From Methanobacteriota archaeon (GTDB taxonomy: Archaea; Halobacteriota; Methanosarcinia; Methanosarcinales; Methanosarcinaceae), in contig JAEWQJ010000016.1 in the NCBI GenBank assembly GCA_023399215.1, forward strand, positions 48,312-112,311: DNA of 64,000 bases, written 5' to 3'. Each line of letters starts with the position of its first letter. The stretch's first letter is position 1. A program made the position numbers and the translations under genes. The notes under the pieces were generated by a model. It was not told the DNA's origin. It did no database searches and saw nothing but the letters and a program-made list of their open reading frames with translations. This document shows, in pieces, positions 1 to 9,196 of this stretch.

Positions 1-47
1 ATAAGGTTTATCCGCTATAAAAAAACATTATCGATTGGGGGAATTTT

Positions 48-557
48 ATGGAAACAATGGACGCAATTTTAACCCGAAGAAGTATCCGAAAGTATTTGCC
101 AGACCCGGTAAAACGGGATGTGATTGAGAATGTTTTAAAAGCCGGAATGAATGCACCGTCCGCAGGAGATGAACAGCCCTGGCATTTCATTATAATCGAT
201 CAACATGATCTGCTTGAGAAAATCTCAGAGGTACATCCATATGCAAAGATGCTTAAGGGTACTCCAGCTGCAGTGCTTGTCTGTGTGGATCAGCACGCTC
301 CAAAATTTAACGATTTCTGGATACAGGACTGTTCGGCTGCAAGTCAAAATATGCTGCTTGCCGCCCACGATTTAGGGCTTGGTGCCGTCTGGATTGGGGT
401 TTATCCTGTTGAAACGATGATTCAGGAACTCAGGGATTTGTTAAATATTCCGGCGCATGTAGCTCCGTTTTCGATTATTGCTCTGGGTTATCCGGCAGAG
501 GAAAAATCAGGCAGGATGAGGTATGATACCTCCAGAATCCATAATAATTCCTGGTAA
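48..557 (+). CDS. Nitroreductase family FMN protein
   Basis: A 169-residue single-domain nitroreductase, predicted to be a cytosolic flavoprotein using FMN and NAD(P)H to reduce an unknown substrate. The N-terminal TRRSIRKY phosphate-binding motif, the PSAGDEQPWHF segment and the GLGAVWIG segment near residue 120 are the FMN-site signatures of the family. Length is typical of the short nitroreductases found in methanogens. The start at 48 is preceded by a GGGGGA ribosome-binding site at 37-42. It stands alone, with a long spacer downstream, so its substrate cannot be inferred from context. The second nitroreductase of the window (11756) is a different, ferredoxin-fused type. Confidence 0.9.
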   Translation: METMDAILTRRSIRKYLPDPVKRDVIENVLKAGMNAPSAGDEQPWHFIIIDQHDLLEKISEVHPYAKMLKGTPAAVLVCVDQHAPKFNDFWIQDCSAASQNMLLAAHDLGLGAVWIGVYPVETMIQELRDLLNIPAHVAPFSIIALGYPAEEKSGRMRYDTSRIHNNSW

Positions 558-778
558 AATTTCTCGAACCCGAGTCCGAGTCCAGAACAATGCCTGACCG
601 AAATCGTGCAGCCTTCCAGCTAAATTTTCGGAGGCGTGTGTGTTACTGAAAGGTATGGTTTATACAATTATTATTTTCACTGAAGCTTTCCTTTATTTTT
701 AATTCTTTTTAGTTAAATTTTAATATTTGTTTTAAATAATTTTTTGGAAAGATCATCCGATTAAAGAGAGAGAATTAA

Positions 779-923
779 GTGCAAAATTAAACAGCAGTGT
801 AAATAAAGTACAAAATTAAACAGCAGTGTAAATAAAGTGCAAAATTAAACAGCAATCTAAATTAAGTACAAAATTAAGCAGCAATCTAAATTAAGTACAA
901 AACTAATCAATAGTGTAAAGAGG
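779..923. repeat. 29-bp tandem repeat, five copies, upstream of the next gene
   Basis: Five direct copies of a 29-bp unit beginning GTGCAAAATTAAACAGC lie back to back and end just before the ribosome-binding site of the gene at 932. Copies 1-3 are nearly identical and copies 4-5 diverge. The rest of the 558-931 spacer is A+T-rich and shows no gene. The array sits where the promoter and 5' leader of the downstream gene should be, so copy number could affect its expression; this is inference. Confidence 0.85.
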
Positions 924-931
924 GCTGATTT

Positions 932-1996
932 ATGGAAAAGAAGCTGGTATCAGGGCTTATTTTACTTATAATACTTTTTACTGCACTGCCTTATTCAGCA
1001 GTAGCTGCCGATGAGAATTTTCTTAAACATACAAGCTCAGGAAATACCTTTGGGGGTGGTGAGGACCTTCAGATCGACCAGGACATTCCGGGAGACCTGG
1101 TGCTTGCCGGGTCCCAAATTGAAGTAAACGGGAACACAGGAGGTAATTTCCTGGGTGCAGGCGGGGAGATAATTGTTAATGGAAACGTTTCAGGAAACAT
1201 TCTCGCACTTGGAGGCTCCGTAAGGGTAAATGGAAATGTAGGTGGAGATGTGGCAGCGCTAGGTGGCCAGATTGTTCTTTCTCGGGACAGTGTGGTTAAA
1301 GGTGATATTCTGCTTGGCGGAGGGGAAGTAACACTCAACGGGATAGTTAATGGAAATGGGGACGTCTCGACAGGAACCCTCAAAACCGGAGATGACTTCA
1401 AGCTTAAAGGAAATCTTGCACTCCAAGCCAATAATTATCCATCCAATCTGAACGATAAAGTTGGCGGAAATCTGAATATTACACAGGTAAATACAAAGGA
1501 AGAAAAGCATGAAAGTGTTTTCGAAGGGTTTAGCATTTTCTCTTTCATCCTGAGACTGCTCGCGTCCCTGGCTCTGGGCATGGTCCTGATCTACCTTTTC
1601 CCGGGGTTCGTAGGTGGAGTTGCGGAACTCGTAAAAGATTCACCTATTAAGGCAGGATTACTGGGTTTTCTAACTCTAATTTTCCTTCCAGTACTTTCGA
1701 TAATCCTGCTTATTACTTTCTTTGGGTGGAGCCTTTCGATCCTGATTATCCTGCTTCTGATACTTGCGCTTCTTATCGCGACAGTGCCTGTGAAACTGCT
1801 TGCAGGCAAGATAATCTATAATAAAATCTTAAAAAAGGAAGCGGGAAAACTGATGTACTATCTTGTTGGGACAGTCCTGTTTGCAATTATATACGAAATT
1901 CCTTTCCTGGGAGGGCTTGTAAGTTTTATTGCCCTCATTATTGGGTTAGGGGCAATAGTAGTATGGCTTGCGACTCGTGCCAGACCAACTGTTTAA
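932..1996 (+). CDS. Secreted/membrane protein with bactofilin-like beta-repeat domain
   Basis: A 354-residue protein. It has a signal peptide (about residues 1-26, ending SAVAA), then a region of about 150 residues of repeated short beta units rich in Gly, Asn and Val (GNVSGNILALGGSVRVNG type), as in polymer-forming bactofilin-like domains. Three to four hydrophobic helices follow (about residues 204-350). The repeat region would lie outside the membrane, anchored by the C-terminal bundle. GAGG serves as a weak ribosome-binding site. Function is not known; a cell-envelope scaffold role is inferred from the fold type only. No partner gene is adjacent. Confidence 0.75.
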   Translation: MEKKLVSGLILLIILFTALPYSAVAADENFLKHTSSGNTFGGGEDLQIDQDIPGDLVLAGSQIEVNGNTGGNFLGAGGEIIVNGNVSGNILALGGSVRVNGNVGGDVAALGGQIVLSRDSVVKGDILLGGGEVTLNGIVNGNGDVSTGTLKTGDDFKLKGNLALQANNYPSNLNDKVGGNLNITQVNTKEEKHESVFEGFSIFSFILRLLASLALGMVLIYLFPGFVGGVAELVKDSPIKAGLLGFLTLIFLPVLSIILLITFFGWSLSILIILLLILALLIATVPVKLLAGKIIYNKILKKEAGKLMYYLVGTVLFAIIYEIPFLGGLVSFIALIIGLGAIVVWLATRARPTV

Positions 1997-2170
1997 GCGG
2001 GTGAATTTTCTAAGAGGAAAAATTTCAAGTTTTCTCATTCAGGTGACTTCAGGCAGATTTTCAAAAAACTTGAGAAAACTAAAAAATTTATAGGAAATCA
2101 AGAAATATGGAGAAAATAGGGGAATTTGGAGAAAATCAGGGAATTTGAGTCATGAATAGACTCATTATTT

Positions 2171-2302
2171 AGGGCCTATCTGAAAAGTAGTTACCTGCTG
2201 TAACTTACAATCAGCAATATGTAAAACCAGAATGGATAGCTGGATATCACAGCTCGATTGTGATTTTTCAACATGTACTACTGACTTTTCGGATAGGCTC
2301 TT
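2171..2302. mobile_element. MITE-like element with about 20-bp terminal inverted repeats
   Basis: The left end AGGGCCTATCTGAAAAGTAG and the reverse complement of the right end, AAGAGCCTATCCGAAAAGTC, match closely. They bound about 132 bp with no open frame. GGGCCTATC...AAAAGT-type ends are typical of insertion-sequence termini, so this is best read as a non-autonomous derivative. A target duplication could not be established. The rest of 1997-2576 holds no recognisable gene. Confidence 0.6.
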
Positions 2303-2576
2303 AATGAGTTATAAGCAAACAGTATCTATCAAATCAAGAATGTGTAGTGTAGCGTAGCGAAAAAGACCTCGTGCAGTTTACAATATAACCTTAAAAAGTC
2401 TCCACTTCCCTTTAATTTCAAAGCAAAACTCGAGAAATTCAGATTTTGAGGCAATAGTTGTTTTTCCAAATGATCTTAACAGAACACAGTGATAGTCTAA
2501 ATCGAAAATTGAGTTCTGCTGAACTGACTAATTAAACCTATTTTTAAAATGGAATATTTTACCGGGAGGACCATAA

Positions 2577-2982
2577 GTGCATGAATCAACAAGCTTCACG
2601 ACTACAAATGAAACTACCATGAAAAGAAAAGGACCCAGTAAAATGGCCGAGGGAATTACCCTCCACCGAGTCGATGAATCAAATAAGTCCGAAGAATAAC
2701 GGATATTTTATGATCCGTATGCCATTCGCTTCATCAATCCGAAAATTCTGGAATTTATTCGCAGTGATCCTGAGAAGTCAAGAGCTGAGACTAAGCGATA
2801 CGATCGTTTTCTGCCTGGTACAATCAATTCCGTAGTGACCAGGGTTCAGGTATTTTGACGATTTCGTAAAGAAGTCGATAGATGAAGGACTTGAGCAGCT
2901 AGTCATCATGGGTGCGGAATACGACCCAGAGCATACAGGATCGAAGGACTGAAAAGCATAAAGGTGTTCGAAAATGAACTTT
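2577..2982 (+). pseudogene. LCMT/TIGR00027-type methyltransferase, N-terminal half, broken
   Basis: The GTG at 2577 follows a GGGAGG ribosome-binding site. The frame reads MKRKGPSKMAEG, then YDPYAIRFINP and YDRFLPGTINS, closely parallel to the intact gene at 8226. An in-frame stop falls after KSEE, a frameshift follows near RVQV, and another occurs in the AdoMet-binding GAxYD region. Homology ends near 2982 before the C-terminal half. From 2983 to 3761 I see no gene, only A+T-rich DNA. Confidence 0.85.
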
Positions 2983-3761
2983 AGGTTTCGATACATTTAC
3001 TTCGTAAATCAGAGAGCTAAAGGTTTTAATGTTTGAGAATCAAGTGCAAGAGTCAGTTTCATGCTGATAAAGAAACCTCTATGGGTTGAATGTCACTATT
3101 TGTATTATTTGTTTTTCTGTATTATTTGTTTTTCCAGACTTTCTTTGGCAATCTTTTTTGCATTTCAGTCCAGGTTAAGGTTTATGTCGGTGCTGTCAAT
3201 ACTGGGGCCTGAAAAATGACTTGAAATTAAAAAACAAATTGATGCTTTATTTCACAAAATACCGCATATTGAGTTTTTTATTCAAAAAATACGTATAATT
3301 TTTGTTTAAAAATCTGTTTAATATAATTTAAAACCGTAAAACTTAATTATAAGGGCTTATAAATCTCTTCTGATGACTACTCGTGAAACATCTGCTTATC
3401 CAATTGAACGAAGATTTCAAATGGAAATTGTTTTTTGAGATATTAGACTTTTTAATTTTGCCTAACCAGTCAGATCTTTTCACAGTACGAAATATTGTCT
3501 CTTGATAAACCAATACCTGTTCTGAAAATCGTCATTCTGAGAATGTATTTTTGCCTGAAGATTTCTTATGTAGTCAGAGAACTGGAAGAAAAGAAAAAGT
3601 TGCGAAAATTCATGAGAATCAAGTCAGTTCTTTCTGAAGATATTGTTACCGAAGTATATTTTCCTGTAAGAAAATAGTAGCAAGACCTGATATTTTCCTT
3701 AACGCTCGCCGAACGAAACAAAAAGAACGAAATAAAAAATGTATTTTAGGAGGTATTTATA

Positions 3762-4420
3762 ATGCAAAGAAACTACTGGCTAACTACAGAATGGCAAGCT
3801 GTAAACCCGGCAACCTTGAGAATGGACTCTGAAAAGCTTTCAGAGCTTGAACCTATGATAAAATCTGAATACAGCAATATAAATGGTATTGTTATTGTGA
3901 GAAATGGATATATTGCTTATGAAAAATATTATAATGGCTATTGCCTGAATGATACTCACCATATGATATCTGTAACGAAAAGCATAATATCTGCCCTCAT
4001 TGGTATCGCTATAGATGCTGGATATATTAAAAGTATAGACCAGAAGGTGCTGGGTTTTTTCCCCGAATACATTCCTGATGATGAAAGCGAAAATATACAG
4101 AAAATAACTATACGTCATCTTCTTACTATGATCGCCCCCTATTCTTTTGAAGACTGGCATGAACCTTTTGATAAGCTGTGTACATCACCTGACTGGGTGA
4201 GATATATTTTGGATATGCTGTGGGGCAAGGTGGAAACATTGGGACCTTTAAGTATTCCAGCGCCGGAGCGCACCTTCTTTCAACCATCATCACTCATAGC
4301 ACAGGAAAAAGCGCCCGTGAGTTTGCCAACGAATTAGCAATTGCATCAGAGTTCGTTATTAATCCTCACGATAGGTGGACACTGATTAAAGACCATATCA
4401 TCCCGGCTATAATAGACTAA
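3762..4420 (+). pseudogene. Serine hydrolase (class C beta-lactamase-like), frameshifted and internally deleted
   Basis: Begins after a strong AGGAGG site. The first frame carries the SxxK nucleophile motif (SVTKS) and HLLTM, typical of the beta-lactamase/esterase serine hydrolase family. Near 4215 the reading shifts by one base; the second frame continues GTFKYSSAGAHLLS and FANEL. It then jumps directly to a C-terminal-looking tail (DRWTLIKDHIIPAI). Intact relatives are well over 300 residues, so about a third of the protein is missing in addition to the frameshift. Non-functional in all likelihood. Confidence 0.8.
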
Positions 4421-4696
4421 ACTTATTACCACCAAGCCTGGCAAAGATATTCTACTGTACCTAATCTCGGAAAATTAATTGATAGATATGAGCCTATTCG
4501 AAAAGTTCAAAATGAGCAAGGAATTTTCCTTCCACCTAATCGATGAATCGCTCAAGTTTAATAAAGAACGGATCTGTCATAATGAAGAACTCCAGGACAT
4601 AATTTTATTTTTCAATAGTCTCACTCCTGGACGGACAGCAATTATGCCTTTTCAGGCTTTTTCAGCCTTAACATGAATGATCAATGTAAAAACAGA

Positions 4697-4742
4697 AACC
4701 TTATATTGTCTGACTCACATTCTTATAATGACTGATAGTCAT
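4697..4742 (+). promoter_or_regulatory. Promoter and palindromic operator candidate of the TetR gene
   Basis: A TATA-like CTTATATTG (about 4700) is followed by a perfect 15-bp palindrome ATGACTGATAGTCAT at 4728-4742, about 30 bp before the TetR start. The position is right for autorepression by the TetR protein. This is inferred from spacing and symmetry only. Confidence 0.45.
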
Positions 4743-4773
4743 ATATTGGGTATTGGTCATAATGGTGAAGATA

Positions 4774-5454
4774 ATGGCAACCGCTGACAGAAAAGAAAGA
4801 GAAAAGGAACAAAGGAAGAATGCTATTATCGATGCCGCTGAGAAGTTGTTTTTCTCCAGGGGCTTCGATAACGTCTCTATGGAAGAAATAGCAAAAGAAG
4901 TGGAACTTGGCAAAGGTACGCTTTATCTTTACTTTAAAAACAAAGACTCTCTGTTTTTTGCCATCACTCTACGCAAGATGCGTAAAATGCATGAAATTTT
5001 GGTAGAGTGCGTAGAGCTGAAAATATCGGGCCGGGAAAAATATAGGTTGATAGGAAAAAAATACTTCGAATTCGTCCGGGAAAACAAGGAATACTATCGG
5101 ATGATCTGTGCCACTGGACCGAAACTGTTCAGGAAGAAAGAAAACGATGATATGAAAGCGCTCATGGAGCAGCTAAAAGATGACTTTTTCCTTAGCCGGG
5201 ATGTGCTTAAGGAAGGAGTGGAAGACGGAACGATAAGAAACGATATCGATCCATTTGAAATGTCTTTTATCATGAACCTTATGTGCAACAGCGTCATCTG
5301 CATGGATCCTAACTATAAAAAAATTATGGAAATCGGAGGGATCAACTACGATCAGTTTGTAAAGGATTTCCTCCTCTTTATCGGCAACGCCCTCGATAAA
5401 CGTCCAGATGCGGATGAAAGAAGTTTAGATGGCAGTGCCATAGATAAACCCTGA
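4774..5454 (+). CDS. TetR/AcrR-family transcriptional regulator
   Basis: A TetR-type repressor of about 226 residues. The N-terminal helix-turn-helix is clear (AIIDAAEKLFFSRGFDNVS... followed by GKGTLYLYFKNKDSLF), and a helical ligand-binding domain makes up the rest. I prefer the ATG at 4774 because GGTGA lies five bases upstream; a TTG at 4753 or an ATG at 4762 would add a few residues. It sits just upstream of an alpha/beta-hydrolase stub and a methyltransferase, which may be what it once controlled. A palindrome at 4728-4742 is a likely binding site. Confidence 0.9.
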   Translation: MATADRKEREKEQRKNAIIDAAEKLFFSRGFDNVSMEEIAKEVELGKGTLYLYFKNKDSLFFAITLRKMRKMHEILVECVELKISGREKYRLIGKKYFEFVRENKEYYRMICATGPKLFRKKENDDMKALMEQLKDDFFLSRDVLKEGVEDGTIRNDIDPFEMSFIMNLMCNSVICMDPNYKKIMEIGGINYDQFVKDFLLFIGNALDKRPDADERSLDGSAIDKP

Positions 5455-5592
5455 TTCTATTCCTTCCCGGAAATAAGAAAAGAGAGAAAGACCGGGCTTG
5501 TATTAGGATAGCGGATGCTATTGAATGTCATCAAAAAATGATTGATAACGAAAGAGTGATCGATAACGAAAAAGTGATCGAGGCGAGAAAAC

Positions 5593-5715
5593 ATGCCAAC
5601 TGAAAAAGTAAAAGATATCAATATGTACTACGAGATCCACGGCGAAGGTGAATCGATGACTGTCCTTTGCGATCAGATAGTAAGGAGAGCTGGATATGCA
5701 GCAAACAAACAATAG
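5593..5715 (+). pseudogene. Alpha/beta hydrolase N-terminal stub
   Basis: Forty codons from ATG at 5593 read MPTEKVKDINMYYEIHGEGE, the standard beginning of alpha/beta hydrolases of the YEIHGEG type. The frame then loses similarity and stops at 5715. The stub overlaps the beginning of the methyltransferase at 5696 and lacks the catalytic triad, so it is a remnant truncated by whatever event placed that gene here. Confidence 0.65.
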
Positions 5716-6613
5716 AAAAGAGACAATCGAAAACGGCAGCAGAGGCAGGAGCCCGAGCAAAACTGCGGAAACCCTTGCCATCATCAGGGCGATGGAATCC
5801 CGGAGGCCCGAAGAAGAGCGCATCTATTACGATCCTTACGCCTTTCTCTTCATCAGTCGGGAAACCATAGAGTACTATAGCAGCCATACAGCCGAAGCGC
5901 GGGCGGTGTTGGAGCAGTCTGAGCGCCTGGTCCCGGGTGTCGGTGTCTCCTGCCTGGTCCGGGCGAGATACTTCGACGACGTCGTGAAAGCATCGATTAC
6001 CGATGGCCTGGAGCAGCTCGTGATACTGGGCGCTGGGTACGATTCCCGCGCGTATCGGATCGAAGGGCTAGAGCATGTCCGTGTCTTCGAGGTCGATGGC
6101 CCGACCACCCAAAAGCTGAAGACAGACAAGGTTAGAGAGATCTTCGGCGTGCTGCCGATCCACGTCACTTACGTCCCGGCAGACCTCGCTGTCGACGATC
6201 TGAGCCAGAGGCTCGCTGAGAGCGGATACGACACTTCCCGGAAGACGCTGTTCCTCCTGGAAGGGCTCGTCTATTACCTCCCTCCGATAGCAGTAGACAA
6301 ACTGCTTGCCTTCATCGCGCATAGCTCAGGCAGGGGCAGTACAATGGTCTTCGATTACATCCCTGCATCAGTGGTGGACGGCACCTGCAGGCAGGAAGCC
6401 GGCAGGAACTGGCAAAAAGGCGTGACGGATGCGGGAGAGCCCTTCCTGTTCGGCATCGATGAGGTGGCGCTCGAAGCGTTCCTCAGCGAGAGAGGCTTCA
6501 CCTTGCAGCAAAAGATGACCAGCCGGGATTACCGAACGGCCTACCTGCGCGGGAAAAACAAGGGAAAACCGGTCAACAGCTTGCTTTCCTTTGCATATGC
6601 AGCCGTCAGGTGA
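5696..6613 (+). CDS. LCMT-family (TIGR00027-type) SAM-dependent methyltransferase
   Basis: A 305-residue class I methyltransferase. SKTAETLAIIRAMES matches the family N-terminus, YYDPYAFLF follows, and LVILGAGYDSRAYRI is the AdoMet-binding loop, then VFEVDGPTTQ. LFLLEGLVYYLPP is the family's motif after strand 4. It probably methylates a small-molecule or protein carboxyl or hydroxyl group; the substrate is unknown. The gene is visibly richer in G+C than its surroundings and than its paralogue at 8226, suggesting recent transfer. Its start lies inside the hydrolase stub. Confidence 0.88.
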   Translation: MQQTNNRKETIENGSRGRSPSKTAETLAIIRAMESRRPEEERIYYDPYAFLFISRETIEYYSSHTAEARAVLEQSERLVPGVGVSCLVRARYFDDVVKASITDGLEQLVILGAGYDSRAYRIEGLEHVRVFEVDGPTTQKLKTDKVREIFGVLPIHVTYVPADLAVDDLSQRLAESGYDTSRKTLFLLEGLVYYLPPIAVDKLLAFIAHSSGRGSTMVFDYIPASVVDGTCRQEAGRNWQKGVTDAGEPFLFGIDEVALEAFLSERGFTLQQKMTSRDYRTAYLRGKNKGKPVNSLLSFAYAAVR

Positions 6614-6748
6614 TGGAAAATCGGACATGGAATTATAACCTTAGTTTAAAAACTTGGGAATACGACCCAGCAATTGGAAGCAAAACTTATTAATTCTAAT
6701 ATTTGTGCTTATGTCAATAAGGAATATACTTTTTAATTTGATATTCTA

Positions 6749-6779
6749 GGTGGCTAATCTGTTTAGCAGATCAGCCACC
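6749..6779. terminator. Hairpin between convergent genes
   Basis: GGTGGCTAATCTG pairs with CAGATCAGCCACC (one mismatch) around a five-base loop, in the 219-bp gap between two convergent genes. It could terminate or stabilise both transcripts. No long T tract follows, so the role is uncertain. Confidence 0.45.
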
Positions 6780-6832
6780 ATATTTAAATCGTTTCCATAA
6801 TTTATAGTATAGCTTTTATTAATTTTGTCGTC

Positions 6833-7717
6833 TCACACAGTAGCTATAAACTTTCCAAATGCATAAGGATTGTGCCCCGCATTTATTGTTTTTATACGGC
6901 TGTCAGTTACAGTGTTAATTACAGAGACGGTGTTGCTACCAGAATTAGCTACATATGCCTTTTTTCCGTTTGGTGTGATTGCAACTCCGGTAGGCCAACT
7001 TCCACTTGAGTGAGTAGTTTTGTAGTCAAGATTTATTGTATTAAATATAAAGACACCATCACCCGTTTGGGTCGCCACATATGCCTTTTCTCCATTTTGA
7101 GTAGCTACGACTCCAGAAGCGAACCCTCCTACAGGAGATATCCTACTATTTCCATTTGATGTATCTACCACTGTGATACCATTGCTTATCTCGTGTGTAA
7201 CATATAAATATTCGTTTGAGGTAGCCTCAACTCCTATAGGAACAACTCCTACATTATCCCACGTGTCTATAACAGTATTTGTGGCAGCGTCAATCACAGA
7301 GACACTGGCTTCTCCATGATTTGCCACATACACTTTTGTTCCATCTGGACTGACTGCAACTCCCAAGGGTTCAGAACCTACGTTTATAGTCTTAATAACA
7401 TTGTTACTTGAAGTATCAATTACAGAGACGCTATTGTCACCATTGTTTGTCACATATACTCTTTTCATTTTAGGATTTACTGCAACTCCTATTGGATTAG
7501 AGCCAACGTGTATAGTATCGAAAACAGCATCGGTTGCAATGTTAATTACAGAGACGGTTCCATCTCCATAATTTGGAATATATGCATATTCATGCACTGT
7601 CGTATGTGAAGCATTTTGTTCATTACATGCTAATGAAGTAGACGAAGCAAGAATTACAAAGTAAATTAAGACTACTAAAGTTAAAATTATTAAGTGTAGA
7701 TTGTCCCTGCTTTTCAC
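6833..7717 (-). CDS. Secreted YVTN beta-propeller repeat protein
   Basis: A 294-residue protein. An N-terminal hydrophobic signal segment (about residues 8-30) precedes six to seven repeats of about 42 residues with the YVTN family pattern (AYIPNYGDGTVSVINIATD, VYVTNNGDNSVSVIDTSSN, and so on). These are predicted to form a seven-bladed propeller outside the cell. Such proteins are abundant surface or secreted proteins in Methanosarcina; individual ligands are unknown. The gene is convergent with 5696 and has no operon partner. Confidence 0.88.
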   Translation of the reverse strand: MKSRDNLHLIILTLVVLIYFVILASSTSLACNEQNASHTTVHEYAYIPNYGDGTVSVINIATDAVFDTIHVGSNPIGVAVNPKMKRVYVTNNGDNSVSVIDTSSNNVIKTINVGSEPLGVAVSPDGTKVYVANHGEASVSVIDAATNTVIDTWDNVGVVPIGVEATSNEYLYVTHEISNGITVVDTSNGNSRISPVGGFASGVVATQNGEKAYVATQTGDGVFIFNTINLDYKTTHSSGSWPTGVAITPNGKKAYVANSGSNTVSVINTVTDSRIKTINAGHNPYAFGKFIATV

Positions 7718-7955
7718 TATTCATTTTGGTCCCCCAAAATTGAAATGGAATAGACTTTTTAATAAGTGATATATTGTTAGCGAGAATTATTTTCACTTCG
7801 TATAATTTAGCAGACAGCGGTTAATTTCCTTTGACAATTTACAAAATATCTGAAGGATATGATGATAGAGTAATCTTTTCTCCACTGTTGATTTTTAATT
7901 CCTTTCTTAAAGCTTGATTTTGGTTGTAGTCTCAAATGAACGATTCTAAATTTGA

Positions 7956-8117
7956 GTAACCAAGGATGGAACGGTCGAGAATTTTCTTGAGGAGAGAGGA
8001 TTTTCCATAGTTCAAAATGTGACTGCTGAAGAATACAAAAAAATGTACTTCCACGGAATAAACAAAGACAGAGAAGTGTGCAGCCTCTTATCCTTTGCCC
8101 ATGCGGTGGTCCAATAA
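7956..8117 (+). pseudogene. C-terminal fragment of an LCMT-family methyltransferase
   Basis: In one frame to a TAA at 8115-8117 it reads KDGTVENFLEERGFSIVQNV and then a segment almost identical to the end of the intact gene at 8226 (TAEEYKKMYFHGINKDR). A TGA precedes the homologous part, and no start or catalytic half is present. It lies 109 bp upstream of the intact copy. Confidence 0.85.
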
Positions 8118-8225
8118 AAATAACAATAGACTAGAATTTATAAATGAGACGTTACATTATTAATAATAATCAAGTGATGGAAAAATAAATTATGGTGAAA
8201 CTTTTATTCAATGGAGTGAATATTT

Positions 8226-9146
8226 ATGGAAACCCTGGACGAGAAAGAAAACAAAATTTTGAATATTATGAATAGGAAAAGGCCCAGCAGCAAAACGGCT
8301 GAAGGAGTTGCACTTTACCGACTGGGCGAATCAATCAAGCCAGAAGGCGAACGCATCTGTTACGACCCGTATGCTATCTATTTCATCAACCCTGATATTC
8401 TGGAATTTGTTCGCAATAATCCTGAGAAAGTAAAGGCTGATGCAGAGCGGTACGAAAGATTCCTTCCCGGTATGGTTAATTCTGGAATAGCCAGAGTCAG
8501 GTATTTCGATGATTTTGTAGGGAAGTCAGCAGATGAAGGGCTTGAGCAACTGATCATCCTTGGTGCAGGATATGATACCCGCGCCTATCGGATCGAAGGA
8601 CTGAAAGAAATAAAGGTGTTCGAGGTAGATCACCCAGATACTCAAAATTTGAAGATAGAAACAATCAGGAAGATCTTCAGCTCCCTCCCGGATCACGTCG
8701 CATACGTCCCAATTGATCTGGAAACCGAAAATCCTGGCCAGAAACTGCAGGATGCAGGGTACAATAAATCTAAGAAGACCCTCTTTCTTATGGAGGGGCT
8801 CTTATATTACCTTCCTCCAAAAGTTGTGGATGAGATACTGGCTTTTATACGGATGAACGCGGGAACAGGAAGTTCCATCCTCTTCGATTATTTGCCTGAA
8901 TCCGTAATCAATGGAAGCTGTGAGTTAGAGGTGGGGAGGAATATCCATAACCATCTGGCACAAGTTGGAGAACCACTGAAGTTCGGTATTAAGGAAGGAA
9001 CGATCGAAACTTTTCTCACGAAGAGAGGATTTTCCGGAGTCCAGAACGTGACTGCTGAAGAATACAAAAAAATGTACTTCCATGGAATAAACAAAGACAG
9101 GAATGTATGCAGCCTATATTCTTTTGTCCATGCTGTAATTGAATGA
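8226..9146 (+). CDS. LCMT-family (TIGR00027-type) SAM-dependent methyltransferase
   Basis: A 306-residue paralogue of the gene at 5696. Motifs in order: RPSSKTAEGVALYR, CYDPYAIYFINP, LIILGAGYDTRAYRI (AdoMet loop, about residue 120), KVFEVDHPDTQ and LFLMEGLLYYLPP. Base composition matches the A+T-rich surroundings, unlike the 5696 copy. The broken copies at 2577, 7956 and 11629 resemble this gene rather than 5696. The substrate is unknown; the relatives include leucine carboxyl methyltransferases and polyketide O-methyltransferases. The start at 8226 follows a GGAGTGA site. Confidence 0.9.
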   Translation: METLDEKENKILNIMNRKRPSSKTAEGVALYRLGESIKPEGERICYDPYAIYFINPDILEFVRNNPEKVKADAERYERFLPGMVNSGIARVRYFDDFVGKSADEGLEQLIILGAGYDTRAYRIEGLKEIKVFEVDHPDTQNLKIETIRKIFSSLPDHVAYVPIDLETENPGQKLQDAGYNKSKKTLFLMEGLLYYLPPKVVDEILAFIRMNAGTGSSILFDYLPESVINGSCELEVGRNIHNHLAQVGEPLKFGIKEGTIETFLTKRGFSGVQNVTAEEYKKMYFHGINKDRNVCSLYSFVHAVIE

Positions 9147-9196
9147 GTGAGCTTTGCAGGTTCCAGGAGCATAAGTGGTTAGACTTGAAATGAGAA

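Noticed and set aside
3495..3677. 60-codon frame
   Set aside because: No ribosome-binding site, no recognisable motif, A+T-rich spacer composition.
4479..4676. 65-codon frame after the serine hydrolase remnant
   Set aside because: TTG start without a ribosome-binding site, includes an IS-end-like sequence, no recognisable family. Probably debris.
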